Shown here: positions 1 to 16,400 of the stretch, one piece after another
Layout: every line of letters starts with the position of its first letter
Position numbering within the stretch: position 1 is the stretch's first letter
From: Rhizobacter sp. OV335
Lineage (GTDB): Bacteria > Pseudomonadota > Gammaproteobacteria > Burkholderiales > Burkholderiaceae_C
Direction of reading: 5' to 3'
Length of the DNA: 64,000 nt
Assembly (NCBI RefSeq): GCF_900142965.1
Contig: NZ_FRCQ01000001.1
Coordinates: forward strand, 186,001 to 250,000
Translations under genes and position numbers: made by a program
The notes under the pieces: generated by a model
What the model saw: the letters and a program-made list of their open reading frames with translations, nothing else
Told to the model about the DNA's origin: nothing
Databases searched by the model: none

Positions 1-2197
<2,197 letters not shown>

Positions 2198-2238
2198 CGA
2201 GACCGTACCGGCCCCCGACCGGGGCCGGCTGACATCGG

Positions 2239-2262
2239 AAAGCCCCGCGCTCGCGGGGCTTT
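2239..2262 (+). terminator. Rho-independent terminator after the DUF1111 gene
   Basis: A perfect 10-bp stem (AAAGCCCCGC pairing with GCGGGGCTTT) with a 4-nt loop begins 41 bp after the DUF1111 stop codon. The 3' arm ends in TTT, giving a short U tract. Confidence 0.75.
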
Positions 2263-2282
2263 CGTCCGAGTTCAAGCAACGC

Positions 2283-2432
2283 ATGGCCGCGCTGAAGCCC
2301 GACAACAAGAACACGCTGCCGTTTCGCGATGCGTATCGCCGTGTCGCGCCCGATCCGGAGGGCTGGCCGGTGGCGCACCCCGAGTGGGTCTGCGCGATGC
2401 TCACCGACTTTCTGCAGGCGCCCGACCGCTAG
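2283..2432 (+). CDS. Possible small hypothetical protein (49 aa)
   Basis: A short frame starting at an ATG just after the terminator encodes a soluble peptide with a protein-like composition (for example FRDAYRRVAPDPEGWPVAHP and an aromatic, Leu-rich end). It stops 11 bp before the convergent multicopper oxidase stop. I see no clear ribosome binding site, and in GC-rich DNA such frames arise by chance. It could also be the degraded C-terminal remnant of a longer gene. No function can be given. Confidence 0.3.
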   Translation: MAALKPDNKNTLPFRDAYRRVAPDPEGWPVAHPEWVCAMLTDFLQAPDR

Positions 2433-2443
2433 AACGAAGTCGC

Positions 2444-4303
2444 TCAGGCGCTGACGTCGAGAACCATCATCAAGCCGCCGCCGCCGTCCTGCTCGACGTT
2501 GTTGTTCGTCGTGTGATGCGGGATGTGGCAATGGACCAGCCACTTCCCGGGCTTCGCCGCCTTCCAGATGACGTCGTAGCGCTGCCCCGGGCCCACGTTG
2601 ACGGTGTCCGCCTGGAAGCGCGCGCTTTCGGGCAGCACGTTCCCGTCGCGCGCGACCACGGTGAACGGACCGCCGTGCACATGCATCGGGTGCACGAAAT
2701 TGTTGTTGCTCCCGACGAAGCGCAGCTTGATGGTCTCGCCGACCTTCATCTTCACGCTGTCCGTCGCCGGAAAGGCCTTGCCGTTGATGGTGAAGTAATT
2801 CGGCATGCCGCCTTCCATCTGCATGGCCGGGTAGGTGAGGCCTTCGCGCTTGAGCCATTCCTGCAGCTGGATGACGTACTCGTGGTCGGCCGTCGGCTCC
2901 AGCACGGGCGGCTTCGGGTCGATGATGAGCGCGCCGTACAGGCCGAGGGCCTGCTGCCGGTCGACCTTGTCGTGCGAGTGATAGAAGTAGGTGCCCGACT
3001 GCTCGGTCGTGAACTCGTAGGTGTAGGTCTCTCCGGTCTTGACGGGGCGCTGGACGATCCTGGCCGGCCCGTCCATGTCGTTCGGCACGATGAGGCCGTG
3101 CCAGTGCACGGTGGTCGTTTCCGGCAGGTGGTTCGTGACCCGGATGCGAACGCGGTCGCCTTCGGTCACCCGCAGCCGGGGGCCGGGAATCTGGTGGTTG
3201 AAGGCGTAGCCCTCCACCTGCACGTCGGGCAGGATGTTCCAGCGCACGACGCTTGCGTCCAGCTCGAAGACCTTGACGCCGCCCTCGAGCCTCGGTGCGA
3301 GCACCTGGTCGCCCTGGGCCGCCGGTGGTGCCGTGAAGCTCACCTGCCGCGGGTGGACGGCGGACATGTCGCGCATCGCCTCCGCGGGGGTGTCCCAGCC
3401 CATCACCATGCCCGGCGGCATGATGGCCCCGCCGACGTCGCGGGCGGAAAGCCGCATGTTCACGAACAGCGAAGGGAAGGTCATCCCTGCCAGCAGCATC
3501 AGGCCGGTGGCCAGGGTCACGGCGGCCAGCTGCGGGCGCGTCACCTGTGGAATCGCCTGCGGCGGCGTTGGATGGTGGCCGGCATGCGGCGCGGGGGCCG
3601 GGCGCGCTGCTTCTTCGGCGCGCGGCTGCCCGTGCGAGTGCCGCTCGGTCATCAGCCCGTGCTTCATCCGGCGTGAAACCATCCAGACGTTGACCGGGTA
3701 CGCGACCGCGAACCCCGCTGCGACGCCGAAGGACATCACGCCCCAGAACAGCAGTTCGGTGGGCTCCATCGCGCGCATGTCGCGACCCATCATCAGCAGC
3801 GTCATGACGGGGGCCATGCCGGCCATCATCGCGTTCATGCTGATGAACTCGGGCATGAACGACTTCCTGACGTTCTGCCAGTACGTGCCGCCCATCATGT
3901 TCTTCATGAAGAGCGACTGGAAGATGAAGAGCCCGAAGGCAAAGCCGGCCAGGTATTCGACGATGAGGTCCAGCCACATCGGCAACCCCAGCGCCGCCGT
4001 GACGACCGCCGCGGCGATGATGCCGGTCGCGTCGCCGGCGACGCAGTGGATGGTCGAGCCGACGCCTTGCTTCCACAGCGGCTCGATGAACGCTTCGTGT
4101 TCGCCCGGGCGCGGCTCCTTGTCTGCCATGACGTAGAGCAGCAGGCCGATCGGTCCCAGGTAGAGCGTCACCAGGACGAAGCCCCACTTCATCACGACCG
4201 GCTCGGGATTGTTCCGGAACTGGTCCCAGGCGACACAGCCCGTCGAGAGCCCCGCCAGGGCGAACCAGGCGACCAGGAAATAGTCGATGGGTTGAGCGAG
4301 CAT
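2444..4303 (-). CDS. DUF4396-multicopper oxidase fusion
   Basis: 619 residues in two parts. Residues 1 to about 210 are hydrophobic, Met-rich and carry the DUF4396 signature (GLSTGCVAWDQFRNNPEP and several membrane helices). A His-rich linker near residues 215-240 and one more membrane helix follow. From about residue 330 there is a cupredoxin-type multicopper oxidase with all four copper-ligand motifs in order: HWHG (400-403), HSH (about 440), HPMHVHG (about 537) and HCHIPHH (about 590). The residue at the usual type 1 axial position after the last motif appears to be Asn rather than Met. Known members oxidise Cu(I) or reduce nitrite; the three-histidine-rich layout fits a periplasmic copper oxidase held by the membrane domain. 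It is divergent from the czc operon, which supports a metal-tolerance role. Strong for domains, moderate for function. Confidence 0.85.
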   Translation of the reverse strand: MLAQPIDYFLVAWFALAGLSTGCVAWDQFRNNPEPVVMKWGFVLVTLYLGPIGLLLYVMADKEPRPGEHEAFIEPLWKQGVGSTIHCVAGDATGIIAAAVVTAALGLPMWLDLIVEYLAGFAFGLFIFQSLFMKNMMGGTYWQNVRKSFMPEFISMNAMMAGMAPVMTLLMMGRDMRAMEPTELLFWGVMSFGVAAGFAVAYPVNVWMVSRRMKHGLMTERHSHGQPRAEEAARPAPAPHAGHHPTPPQAIPQVTRPQLAAVTLATGLMLLAGMTFPSLFVNMRLSARDVGGAIMPPGMVMGWDTPAEAMRDMSAVHPRQVSFTAPPAAQGDQVLAPRLEGGVKVFELDASVVRWNILPDVQVEGYAFNHQIPGPRLRVTEGDRVRIRVTNHLPETTTVHWHGLIVPNDMDGPARIVQRPVKTGETYTYEFTTEQSGTYFYHSHDKVDRQQALGLYGALIIDPKPPVLEPTADHEYVIQLQEWLKREGLTYPAMQMEGGMPNYFTINGKAFPATDSVKMKVGETIKLRFVGSNNNFVHPMHVHGGPFTVVARDGNVLPESARFQADTVNVGPGQRYDVIWKAAKPGKWLVHCHIPHHTTNNNVEQDGGGGLMMVLDVSA

Positions 4304-4369
4304 TCTTCTTCTCCCGCGAGACGCCCACTGTCTGCTTTACCACGGGGGGAAGGTCAAGCGCAGGCCCGG

Positions 4370-4424
4370 AAAGCCCCGAGCGCAGTGTGCGTAACCTGGC
4401 GTGGGCCCTGCGGTGGGGCTTTTT
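4370..4424 (+). promoter_or_regulatory. Leader hairpin with U tract upstream of czcI
   Basis: AAAGCCCC (4370-4377) pairs with GGGGCTTT (4415-4422), with an inner CGCAG/CTGCG helix (4381-4385 with 4408-4412). The 3' arm runs into five T residues on the plus strand. It lies 20 bp before the czcI start and there is no other plus-strand gene just upstream. It therefore looks like an attenuator or an insulating terminator in front of the czc operon. Confidence 0.45.
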
Positions 4425-4443
4425 CGTACACTCCGCCCTGCCC

Positions 4444-4794
4444 ATGGCCCGCCGGCTCGTCCTCCTCCTCATCGCGCTGTTCCTGCCGCTCCAGTTCGCC
4501 TGGTCGGCGGCATCGGTGTACTGCGAGCACGAGACCGCCGAGCAGCAGGGGATGCACGTCGGCCACCATGTCCACGCCTGCAAGGACGCGAGCGGCAAGA
4601 GCGCCGACGGCAAGCAGAAGGCGCATGCGGATTGCGGCGTGTGCCAGGCTGCCGGCTCCGCGGGCCTTGCGACGCAGGCCGATGCGCTCGCCTTCCTGGC
4701 CGCATCGACGCTGCCCCTTCCGGTGACCCCGTCGCCGTTCTCCTCCGCGCTCGCCCGGGCGCCCGACCGCCCTCAGTGGCTTCGTCTCGTCTGA
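4444..4794 (+). CDS. czcI: CzcI-like small periplasmic protein of the czc operon
   Basis: 116 residues starting at the ATG that begins a good signal peptide (MARRLVLLLIALFLPLQFAW, cleavage after about residue 22). An in-frame GTG 57 bp upstream would give a poor N-terminus, so I chose 4444. The mature part has Cys and several His residues in the first half (YCEHE, HVGHHVHAC, HADCGVC), which suggests binding of divalent metal. Short signal-bearing His/Cys proteins placed before czcC are called CzcI and are thought to modulate the efflux system or its regulation in the periplasm. It lies 76 bp before czcC on the same strand, so it is probably cotranscribed. Assignment rests on position, size and composition. 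Confidence 0.7.
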   Translation: MARRLVLLLIALFLPLQFAWSAASVYCEHETAEQQGMHVGHHVHACKDASGKSADGKQKAHADCGVCQAAGSAGLATQADALAFLAASTLPLPVTPSPFSSALARAPDRPQWLRLV

Positions 4795-4870
4795 CCGGCG
4801 AGACGCTCACGCACTTCCTCCAACTGTCCTGACGTTTCGCCGAATCCCTGGATCAACCTGGTGAGATTCG

Positions 4871-6094
4871 ATGCGAAAACTCGTGCTGCCGCTCGGGCTG
4901 GCGGCGATATGGCTCAGCCCTTTCTTTTTCAATCCGGTGCAGGCCCAGCCTGCGCTGGCCCTGACCCTCGAACAGGCCCAGTCGCTGGCGGCCTCGCGGA
5001 ACTTCGCGCTCAGTGCTGCGCAGCGCGAGGTCGATGCGCAGGATGGTGCGATGCGCCAGGCCGGCGCGTGGCGCAACCCGGCGTTGAACGTCTCGGTCGA
5101 GGACACGCGCCGTGCCACGCGCACGACCACCACCACGCTGGATTTCCCCATCGAACTCGGCGGCCAGCGTGCCGCGCGCCTGCAGGCCGCGGAGCGCGGG
5201 CGCGAGCTGGCGCAGGCCGAGCTCGGCCAGGCCCGCGCGCAACTGCGTGCCGACGTGGTCCGGGCGTTCTTCGCGGTGCTGGTGGCGCAGGAGCGAGGCG
5301 CCCTCGCCGTGGATTCCGCCGACCTCGCGACGCGCGCGGTCGACGCCATCGCGAAGCGGGTGGCCGCCGGCAAGGTCTCGCCGGTCGACGAAACGCGTGC
5401 ACGCGTCGACCAGGCGAATGCGCAGCTGGAAGCGGTGGAAGCCGACGCCGAACTGCAGGCGGCACGCCGGATGCTGGCGGCGCTGTGGGGGGAACCGGAA
5501 CTGGCCTACGCCACGGTCCAGGGCGATGTCGAGCTCGTCCCCGTTCGAGCGCCACCCGACGAACTGGCCCGCGCACTCGATGACGCGCCAGGGCTGCTCA
5601 TCGGCCGGCTCGAGACGGAACGGCGCCGCGCACTCGTCGAGGTCGAGCGCAGCAAGGGCGTGCCGGAGCTCACCGTCAGCGTCGGCGCGAAGCGCGACAA
5701 CGAACTGGGCCGCACGCAGGCGATCGTCGGCATCTCGCTGCCGCTGCCGTTCTTCGACCGCAACCAGGGCGCGACGCACGAAGCGGCCCGGCGCGCAGAG
5801 AAGGCGGGTGACGAGCACCAGGCCGCGCGCATCCGGGCCTTCACCGAGCTGCGGCAGGCCTCGAACCAGCTGGCCGTCGCGCGCACGTCGGCCGAAACGT
5901 TGAAGTCGACCGTGCTGCCCGCGGCGCGCCAGGCCTATGACGCTGCGGCCCAGGGCTTCGAGGCCGGCAAGTTCGGCTTCCTCGACGTCATCGACGCGCA
6001 GCGTTCGCTGCTGCAGGCACGTGCCCGCTACCTGGGCGCGCTGTCGACCTCCCACCAGGCCGCCTCGGCCATCGACCGCCTGCTCGGTCGCTGA
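4871..6094 (+). CDS. czcC: CzcC, outer-membrane factor of a heavy-metal RND efflux pump
   Basis: 407 residues with a signal peptide (MRKLVLPLGLAAIWLSPFFF, cleavage near AQA at about 25). The rest is the TolC/OEP repeat pattern: long amphipathic helices rich in Ala, Gln, Arg and Glu, with two homologous halves (ALTLEQAQSLAASRNFALS near the start and a second copy from about residue 200). This trimeric outer-membrane channel docks with CzcB and CzcA to expel divalent metal from periplasm and cytoplasm. czcB follows after 20 bp. The order C-B-A is the classical czc layout, and the CzcA residues support Co/Zn/Cd rather than Cu/Ag as substrate. Confidence 0.9.
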   Translation: MRKLVLPLGLAAIWLSPFFFNPVQAQPALALTLEQAQSLAASRNFALSAAQREVDAQDGAMRQAGAWRNPALNVSVEDTRRATRTTTTTLDFPIELGGQRAARLQAAERGRELAQAELGQARAQLRADVVRAFFAVLVAQERGALAVDSADLATRAVDAIAKRVAAGKVSPVDETRARVDQANAQLEAVEADAELQAARRMLAALWGEPELAYATVQGDVELVPVRAPPDELARALDDAPGLLIGRLETERRRALVEVERSKGVPELTVSVGAKRDNELGRTQAIVGISLPLPFFDRNQGATHEAARRAEKAGDEHQAARIRAFTELRQASNQLAVARTSAETLKSTVLPAARQAYDAAAQGFEAGKFGFLDVIDAQRSLLQARARYLGALSTSHQAASAIDRLLGR

Positions 6095-6114
6095 ACCCAC
6101 ACCCATCGAACATC

Positions 6115-7308
6115 ATGGCAATCAGCAAGCAACAACGCATCGCGATGGCGCTCATCGTGCTCGCCGGCCTCGGGGGCGGCGGGGCCGTCCTGATGACGGA
6201 ACGCGCGAAGACCGGCGGCGAGGAAGCCGGGCACGCCGACGATCACGAAGAGGCGGGCCACGCCGAGAAGGACGCGCACGAGCGCGAGATCAAGCTGACG
6301 GACGAGCAGCTGAAGGCCGCCGGCATCACGCTGCAGGCAGCCGGTCCGGCCACGCTCCAGGTGGCCGCGCCGTTCCCGGGCGAGATCCGCTTCGACGAAG
6401 ACCGCACGACCCATGTCGTGCCGCGCGTGGCCGGCGTCGCCGAGGCGGTGAACGTCCAGCTCGGCCAGGTCGTGCGCCAGGGCCAGGTGCTGGCCGTCGT
6501 CGCGAGCACCGCGCTCGCCGAGCAACGCAGCGAACTGCTCGTCGCGCAGCAGCGCCGCGACGCCGCGCGTGCCACCCACGAGCGCGAGAAGAAGCTGCGG
6601 GACGACAGGATCTCCGCCGAGCAGGATTACCAGCAGGCCCGCAGTGCGCTGCACGAAGCCGACATCGCGGTGCGGAATGCAGCGCAGAAGCTGGCCGCAG
6701 TGGGCGCGAGCGCATCGTCGTCCGTGCTGAACCGCTTCGAGATCCGCGCGCCGTTCGCCGGCACCGTCGTCGAGAAGCACCTGAGCCTCGGCGAGGCGGT
6801 CAAGGAAGACGCCAGCATCTTCACGGTGTCGGACCTCGGCAGCGTCTGGGCCGAGTTCGCCGTCGCGCCGAAGGACCTGGAGACGGTCCGCGTCGGGCAG
6901 CGCGTCGTCGTCTCGTCGACAGCGTTCGACAGCCGCGCCGAAGGCCGCATCGCCTACGTCGGCGCGCTGCTCGGCGAGCAGACCCGCACGGCCCGCGCGC
7001 GCGTGACCGTGACCAACCCGAAGGGCGCCTGGCGGCCCGGTCTCTTCGTGACGGTGTCGGTGCGGGGCGAGGACCAGGCCGTGCCGCTCGCCGTCAGCGC
7101 CGAGGCGCTGCAGACCCTCGGCGACGAGACGGTGGTGTTCACGGCGGTGCCCGGCGGCTTCATCGCGACGCCGGTGAAGACCGGCCGCTCGGACGGCCGC
7201 ACGGTCGAGGTGCTCGGCGGCCTGCAGGCGGGCGACAAGGTCGCGTCGTCGAAGACCTTCATCCTGAAGTCGGAGCTCGGCAAGGCCGGCGCCGAGCACG
7301 GCCACTGA
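6115..7308 (+). CDS. czcB: CzcB, periplasmic adaptor of the RND efflux pump
   Basis: 397 residues of the HlyD/RND membrane-fusion family. One N-terminal hydrophobic anchor (about residues 9-27) is followed by a His/Asp/Glu-rich stretch (GHADDHEEAGHAEKDAHE, about 40-57) suited to metal binding. Then come a lipoyl/barrel-sandwich half motif (VVPRVAGVAEAVNVQLGQVV), an alpha-helical hairpin (about 145-195), the second lipoyl half (RAPFAGTVVEKHLSLGEAV) and beta-barrel and membrane-proximal domains. The protein ends in HGH. It bridges CzcA and CzcC and may carry metal ions to the pump. It lies between czcC (20 bp) and czcA (13 bp) in one operon. Confidence 0.9.
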   Translation: MAISKQQRIAMALIVLAGLGGGGAVLMTERAKTGGEEAGHADDHEEAGHAEKDAHEREIKLTDEQLKAAGITLQAAGPATLQVAAPFPGEIRFDEDRTTHVVPRVAGVAEAVNVQLGQVVRQGQVLAVVASTALAEQRSELLVAQQRRDAARATHEREKKLRDDRISAEQDYQQARSALHEADIAVRNAAQKLAAVGASASSSVLNRFEIRAPFAGTVVEKHLSLGEAVKEDASIFTVSDLGSVWAEFAVAPKDLETVRVGQRVVVSSTAFDSRAEGRIAYVGALLGEQTRTARARVTVTNPKGAWRPGLFVTVSVRGEDQAVPLAVSAEALQTLGDETVVFTAVPGGFIATPVKTGRSDGRTVEVLGGLQAGDKVASSKTFILKSELGKAGAEHGH

Positions 7309-7321
7309 GCGGGGACCGACC

Positions 7322-10450
<3,129 letters not shown>

Positions 10451-10461
10451 TTTGACCGTCG

Positions 10462-12176
<1,715 letters not shown>

Positions 12177-12177
<1 letters not shown>

Positions 12178-12482
12178 CAGAGCGCTCCCTGCACTTCGCC
12201 GCGGAAGCCGTAGACCTTGCGGTCGCCGGCGTAGTCGACCAGCTCGACGGTGCGCTGCTGCCCCGGCTCGAAGCGCACCGCGGTGCCCGACGCGATGTTC
12301 AGCCGCATGCCGCGCGCGGCCGCGCGGTCGAAGCGCAGCGCCGGGTTGGTCTCGGCGAAGTGGTAGTGCGAGCCGACCTGCACCGGTCGGTCGCCGCTGT
12401 TCTCGATCACCAGCGTGATCGTGCGGCGGCCGACGTTGATCTCGATGTCGGGGCCGTCGGTGAGCACTTCGCCTGGAATCAT
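12177..12482 (-). CDS. ureB: Urease subunit beta
   Basis: 101 residues beginning with MIPGEV, the standard UreB start. It has the family's [15 protein letters not shown] and [15 protein letters not shown] motifs. With UreA and UreC it forms the structural (alpha-beta-gamma)3 urease in the cytoplasm. It lies 12 bp downstream of ureJ and overlaps ureC by 1 nt. Confidence 0.97.
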
Positions 12483-12494
12483 CGCCGGCCCCCT

Positions 12495-13106
12495 TCAGTT
12501 GACCAGCAGTGCGATGCCGAACAGCGCGACGGCTGCCCCGGCCACTCGCGGCAGCCAGGCGGCGCGCGTGCGCAGCAACAGCCCGATGCCGATGCCGGCG
12601 CCATGCAGCAGCGCGGTGGCGGCCACCATGCCGATCAGCGCGAAGGCCGCGGTCGGCCCGGCCAGTTCGGCACCGTGCGCCAGGCCGTGGAACAGCGCGA
12701 AGCCTGCCGCGAGCAGCGCCCCGGCCGCGGCCGGCAGGCGCGCGTTGGTCGCGAGCAACAAGCCCAGCACCAGCAGCGACGCGGCGATCATCGGCTCCAC
12801 CGCCGGCAGCGTGGCGCCCGCGAGGCCCAGCAGCGCGCCGGCCAGCAGCGTGCCGGCGAAGGCCAGCGGCGCGATCCACGCGCGCCGCGCCGTCATCGCG
12901 CTCCAGATGCCCAGCGCGACCATCGCGGCCAGGTGGTCCAGCCCGGTGAACGGATGGGCGAAGCCGGCGGCGAGTGCGCCAGCGGCGTCATGGTGCTGGC
13001 CGGCATCGCCGCCGGTGTGCGCCATCGCGAGGGCCGGCAGCGCCAGCAGCAGGCCGGTGGCAAGCCGGCGGGAACGCATCGTCTGAGTCATGGGGCTCTC
13101 GTTCAT
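12495..13106 (-). CDS. ureJ: HupE/UreJ-family membrane protein (probable nickel permease of the urease operon)
   Basis: 203 residues with an N-terminal signal or first helix, then a His-rich segment ([12 protein letters not shown]) and about six membrane helices. The HupE signature [14 protein letters not shown] and the HGLAHGAE motif are present. HupE/UreJ proteins bring nickel (or cobalt) across the inner membrane for urease or hydrogenase; the family assignment is clear, the substrate comes from position. The start overlaps the ureA stop (ATGA), so expression is coupled to ureA. Insertion of ureJ between ureA and ureB is common in Burkholderiales. Confidence 0.9.
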   Translation of the reverse strand: MNESPMTQTMRSRRLATGLLLALPALAMAHTGGDAGQHHDAAGALAAGFAHPFTGLDHLAAMVALGIWSAMTARRAWIAPLAFAGTLLAGALLGLAGATLPAVEPMIAASLLVLGLLLATNARLPAAAGALLAAGFALFHGLAHGAELAGPTAAFALIGMVAATALLHGAGIGIGLLLRTRAAWLPRVAGAAVALFGIALLVN

Positions 13107-13405
13107 GCAATGGGTTGGTGCACGGTCACCAACTTGGTGCCGTCGGGGAAGGTCGCCTCGACCTGGATCTCGGGGATCAGCTCGGCCACGCCGTCCATCA
13201 CGTCGGCGCGGGTCAGCACCGTCTTGCCTTCGCTCATCAGCGCCGCGACCGTCTTGCCGTCGCGCGCGCCCTCCATGATGGCCGCGCTGATCAGCGCGAC
13301 CGACTCGGGGTAGTTGAGCTTCAGTCCCCGCGCCTTGCGGCGCTCGGCCAGCAGCGAGGCCGTGAAGATCAGCAGCTTGTCTTTCTCACGCGGCGTCAGT
13401 TCCAT
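13103..13405 (-). CDS. ureA: Urease subunit gamma
   Basis: 100 residues starting with the canonical [16 protein letters not shown] and ending near TVHQPIA, both typical of UreA, so the start is firm. It is the first gene of ureA-ureJ-ureB-ureC. I see no Shine-Dalgarno sequence before the ATG. A sigma-54-like element upstream would start transcription about 2 nt before it. ureD, which usually precedes ureA, is absent, and the divergent permease-kinase gene begins 82 bp away. Confidence 0.96.
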   Translation of the reverse strand: MELTPREKDKLLIFTASLLAERRKARGLKLNYPESVALISAAIMEGARDGKTVAALMSEGKTVLTRADVMDGVAELIPEIQVEATFPDGTKLVTVHQPIA

Positions 13406-13418
13406 GGTGGTGCGGGAA

Positions 13419-13433
13419 GCAGAAGGTGTGCCA
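13419..13433 (-). promoter_or_regulatory. Candidate sigma-54 (-24/-12) promoter for ureA
   Basis: Read on the minus strand, TGGCAC, five bases, CTGC matches the RpoN consensus TGGCAC-N5-TTGC at 9 of 10 positions. The predicted transcription start is near 13407, 2 nt before the ureA ATG, which would give an almost leaderless mRNA. Confidence 0.4.
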
Positions 13434-13459
13434 CATCTTAGGGCGCCTGGTCACCGCAA

Positions 13460-13474
13460 TGGCACGGGGCTTGC
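13460..13474 (+). promoter_or_regulatory. Candidate sigma-54 (-24/-12) promoter for the permease-kinase gene
   Basis: TGGCACGGGGCTTGC matches the RpoN consensus at all ten fixed positions. The predicted transcription start is near 13486, 2 nt before the chosen ATG at 13488. The same near-leaderless geometry appears on the ureA side. NtrC/RpoN control would make sense for urea metabolism. Confidence 0.45.
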
Positions 13475-13487
13475 GCTCAAACCCCGC

Positions 13488-16400
13488 ATGAAGCCTGCCA
13501 ACCCCCTCGACGGTGCCGTGCCGGTCGGCCCGGCCATCGTGCCGCCGGCCGGGGCGGCGCAGGACGAGCGCGCGGTGCAACGGGTGGTGAAGGTCCGGCG
13601 CGACTACAACAGCTGGGTCGCGCGCGAGACGATGGAGGACTACGCGCTGCGCTTCACGCCGCACAGCTTTCGCAAATGGTCCGAGCTGCGCGTGGCCAAC
13701 ACCGCGTTCGGCGCCGCCTCGTTCCTGGTGCTGGAGGCGGTGGGCGCGACGCTGCTGGTGCAGTACGGCTTCCTGAACGCGTTCTGGGCGATCCTCGCCA
13801 CCGGGCTGATCATCTTCCTGGCCGGCCTGCCGATCAGCATCTACGCGGCGCGGCACGGGCTCGACATGGACCTGCTGACGCGCGGTGCCGGCTTCGGCTA
13901 CATCGGCTCGACCATCACCTCGCTGATCTACGCGAGCTTCACCTTCATCTTCTTCGCGCTCGAGGCGGCCATCATGGCCTACGCGCTCGAACTGGCGTTC
14001 GACGTGCCGCCGGCCTGGGGCTACCTGATCTGCGCGCTGGTGGTGATCCCGCTGGTCACGCACGGCGTCACCGCGATCAGCCGGCTGCAGGTCTGGACGC
14101 AGCCGCTGTGGCTGGTGCTGCTGGTCGTGCCCTACGTCTACGTGCTGCGCCAGAACCCGGGCGTGCTCGACGGCCTGGTGCACTACGCCGGCGCCGAGGG
14201 CCGCGGCGCGGAGTTCAACCTCGGCCTGTTCGGCGCCGCGATGACGGTGGGCATCGCGCTGATCACGCAGATGGGCGAGCAGGTCGACTACCTGCGCTTC
14301 ATGCCCGAGCGCACCGCCGCCAACCGCAAGCGCTGGTGGCTGGGCGTGCTGATCGGCGGGCCGGGCTGGGTGGTGCCGGGCGTGCTCAAGATGCTGGGCG
14401 GCGCGCTGCTCGCGTACCTGGCGATCAGCCATTCGGTGCCGGTCGACCGCGCGGTCGATCCCAACCAGATGTACCTCGCGGCCTACGAGTACGTGTTCCC
14501 GCACCCGGCGTGGGCGGTCGCGGCGACGGCGCTGCTGGTCGTGGTCTCGCAGCTGAAGATCAACGTGACCAACGCGTATGCCGGCTCGCTCGCGTGGTCC
14601 AACTTCTTCGCGCGGCTCACGCACAGCCACCCGGGGCGCGTCGTGTGGGTGGTGTTCAACACGATGATCGCGCTGATGCTGATGGAACTCGACGTGTTCC
14701 GCGCGCTCGGCGAGGTGCTGGGGCTGTTCTCGAACATCGCGATCTCGTGGATCATGGCCGTGGTGGCCGACCTGGTGGTCAACAAGCCGCTCGGGCTCTC
14801 GCCGCCGGGCATCGAGTTCAAGCGCGCGCACTTGTACGACGTGAACCCGGTGGGCGTCGGCGCGATGGGCGCGGCCTCGGTGCTGTCGATCGCGGCGTAC
14901 CTGGGCGTGTTCGGGCCGATGGCGCAGGCGTTCTCGGCGCTGATCGCGCTGGCCACCGCGTTCATCGCATCGCCCGCCATCGCGTGGGCCACCAAGGGCC
15001 GCTTCTACATCGCCCGGCGCAGTCCGCCGGGCCTGTTCACCCGCCTGCAGCAGTGCGTGATCTGCGAGCGCGAGTACGAGGCCGACGACCTGGCCCACTG
15101 CCCCGCCTACCTCGGCGCGATCTGCTCGCTGTGCTGCTCGCTCGACGCGCGCTGCGACGACCTGTGCAAGCCCGAGGCCAAGCTGTCGGCGCAATGGTCG
15201 GCGGCGCTGCGCGCGCTGCTGCCGCGCCGGGCCTGGCCGTACATCGACACCGGCCTCGGCCACTACGTGCTGTTGATGGCGGTGGTGGTGCCGCTGTTGG
15301 CCGGGCTGTTCGGGCTGCTGTACCACCAGGAGCTGCGGCTGCTCGGCGAGCCCGGCGCGGCACTCGCACCGGCGCTGCGGCTGGGCTTCATCAAGGCCTT
15401 CGCGGCGCTGCTGCTGGTGAGCGGCATCGTGGCCTGGTGGCTGGTGCTGACGCACAAGAGCCGCCAGGTGGCGCAGGAGGAATCGAACCGCCAGACGCAG
15501 GCGGTGCACGAGCAGACGCAGGCGCTGCGCCGCGAAATCGATTCGCACCGCCGCACCGACCTGCAGCTGCAGCAGGCCAAGCGCAGCGCCGAGCTCGCGA
15601 ACCAGGCCAAGAGCCGCTACATCACGACGGTGAGCCACGAGCTGCGCACGCCGCTGAACAGCATCCTCGGCTACGCGCAATTGCTCGATGAGGACGCGTC
15701 GATCCCGCCGCACCGCCAGCAGGCGATCAGCGTGATCCGGCGCGGCGGCGAGCACCTGCTGTCGCTGATCGAGGGCACGCTGGACATCGCCCGCATCGAA
15801 GGCGGCAAGCTGCGGCTCGAATCGCAGCCGATGCACCTGCGCGACGGCGTGCAGCAGATCGTGCGCATGTTCGAGCTGCAGGCCGCCGGCAAGGGCATCG
15901 CGTTCAGCCACGAGCTGTCGCAGGCCTTGCCCGAGGTGGTGCGCAGCGACGAGAAGCGGCTGCGCCAGATCCTGATCAACGTGCTGGGCAATGCCGTCAA
16001 GTTCACGCAGGTCGGGCAGGTGGTGTTCCGCGCCACTTACGCGCGCGAGATGGCCACCTTCGAGATCGAGGACACCGGCCCCGGCATCGCGCCCGAAGAG
16101 ATCGAGCATGTGTTCGAGCCGTTCGCGCGCGGCAGCGACGCCGGTGCGATGGCCAGCGGCGGCACCGGCCTGGGCCTGACGATCAGCAAGATGCTGGTCG
16201 ACCTGATGGGCGGCGAGATGACGGTGCACAGCACCCCGCAGGTGGGCACGCTGTTCCGCATCCGGTTGTTCCTGCCGGCCGCGCGCGACGCGGTGGCGGT
16301 GCCGGCGCCGCGCATCGCGCGCACCGGCTACCAGGGCCCGCGGCGCCGCGTGCTGGTGGTCGACAACGAGGAGGTCGACCGCGCGTTGCTGGTGAGCGTG

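Noticed and set aside
4327-4357. A MerR-type promoter for the multicopper oxidase (TTGACC at 4352-4357 on the minus strand)
   Set aside because: No convincing -10 element or complete dyad with 19-20 bp spacing follows it.
4396-4412. A second RpoN-like match before czcI (TGGCGT-N5-CTGC)
   Set aside because: Only four of six positions match in the -24 box, and it lies inside the GC-rich hairpin arm, so chance is more likely.
12178-12879. An in-frame N-terminal extension of ureC running through ureB and into ureJ
   Set aside because: The canonical UreC start [16 protein letters not shown] lies at 12177, and ureB is intact in another frame.
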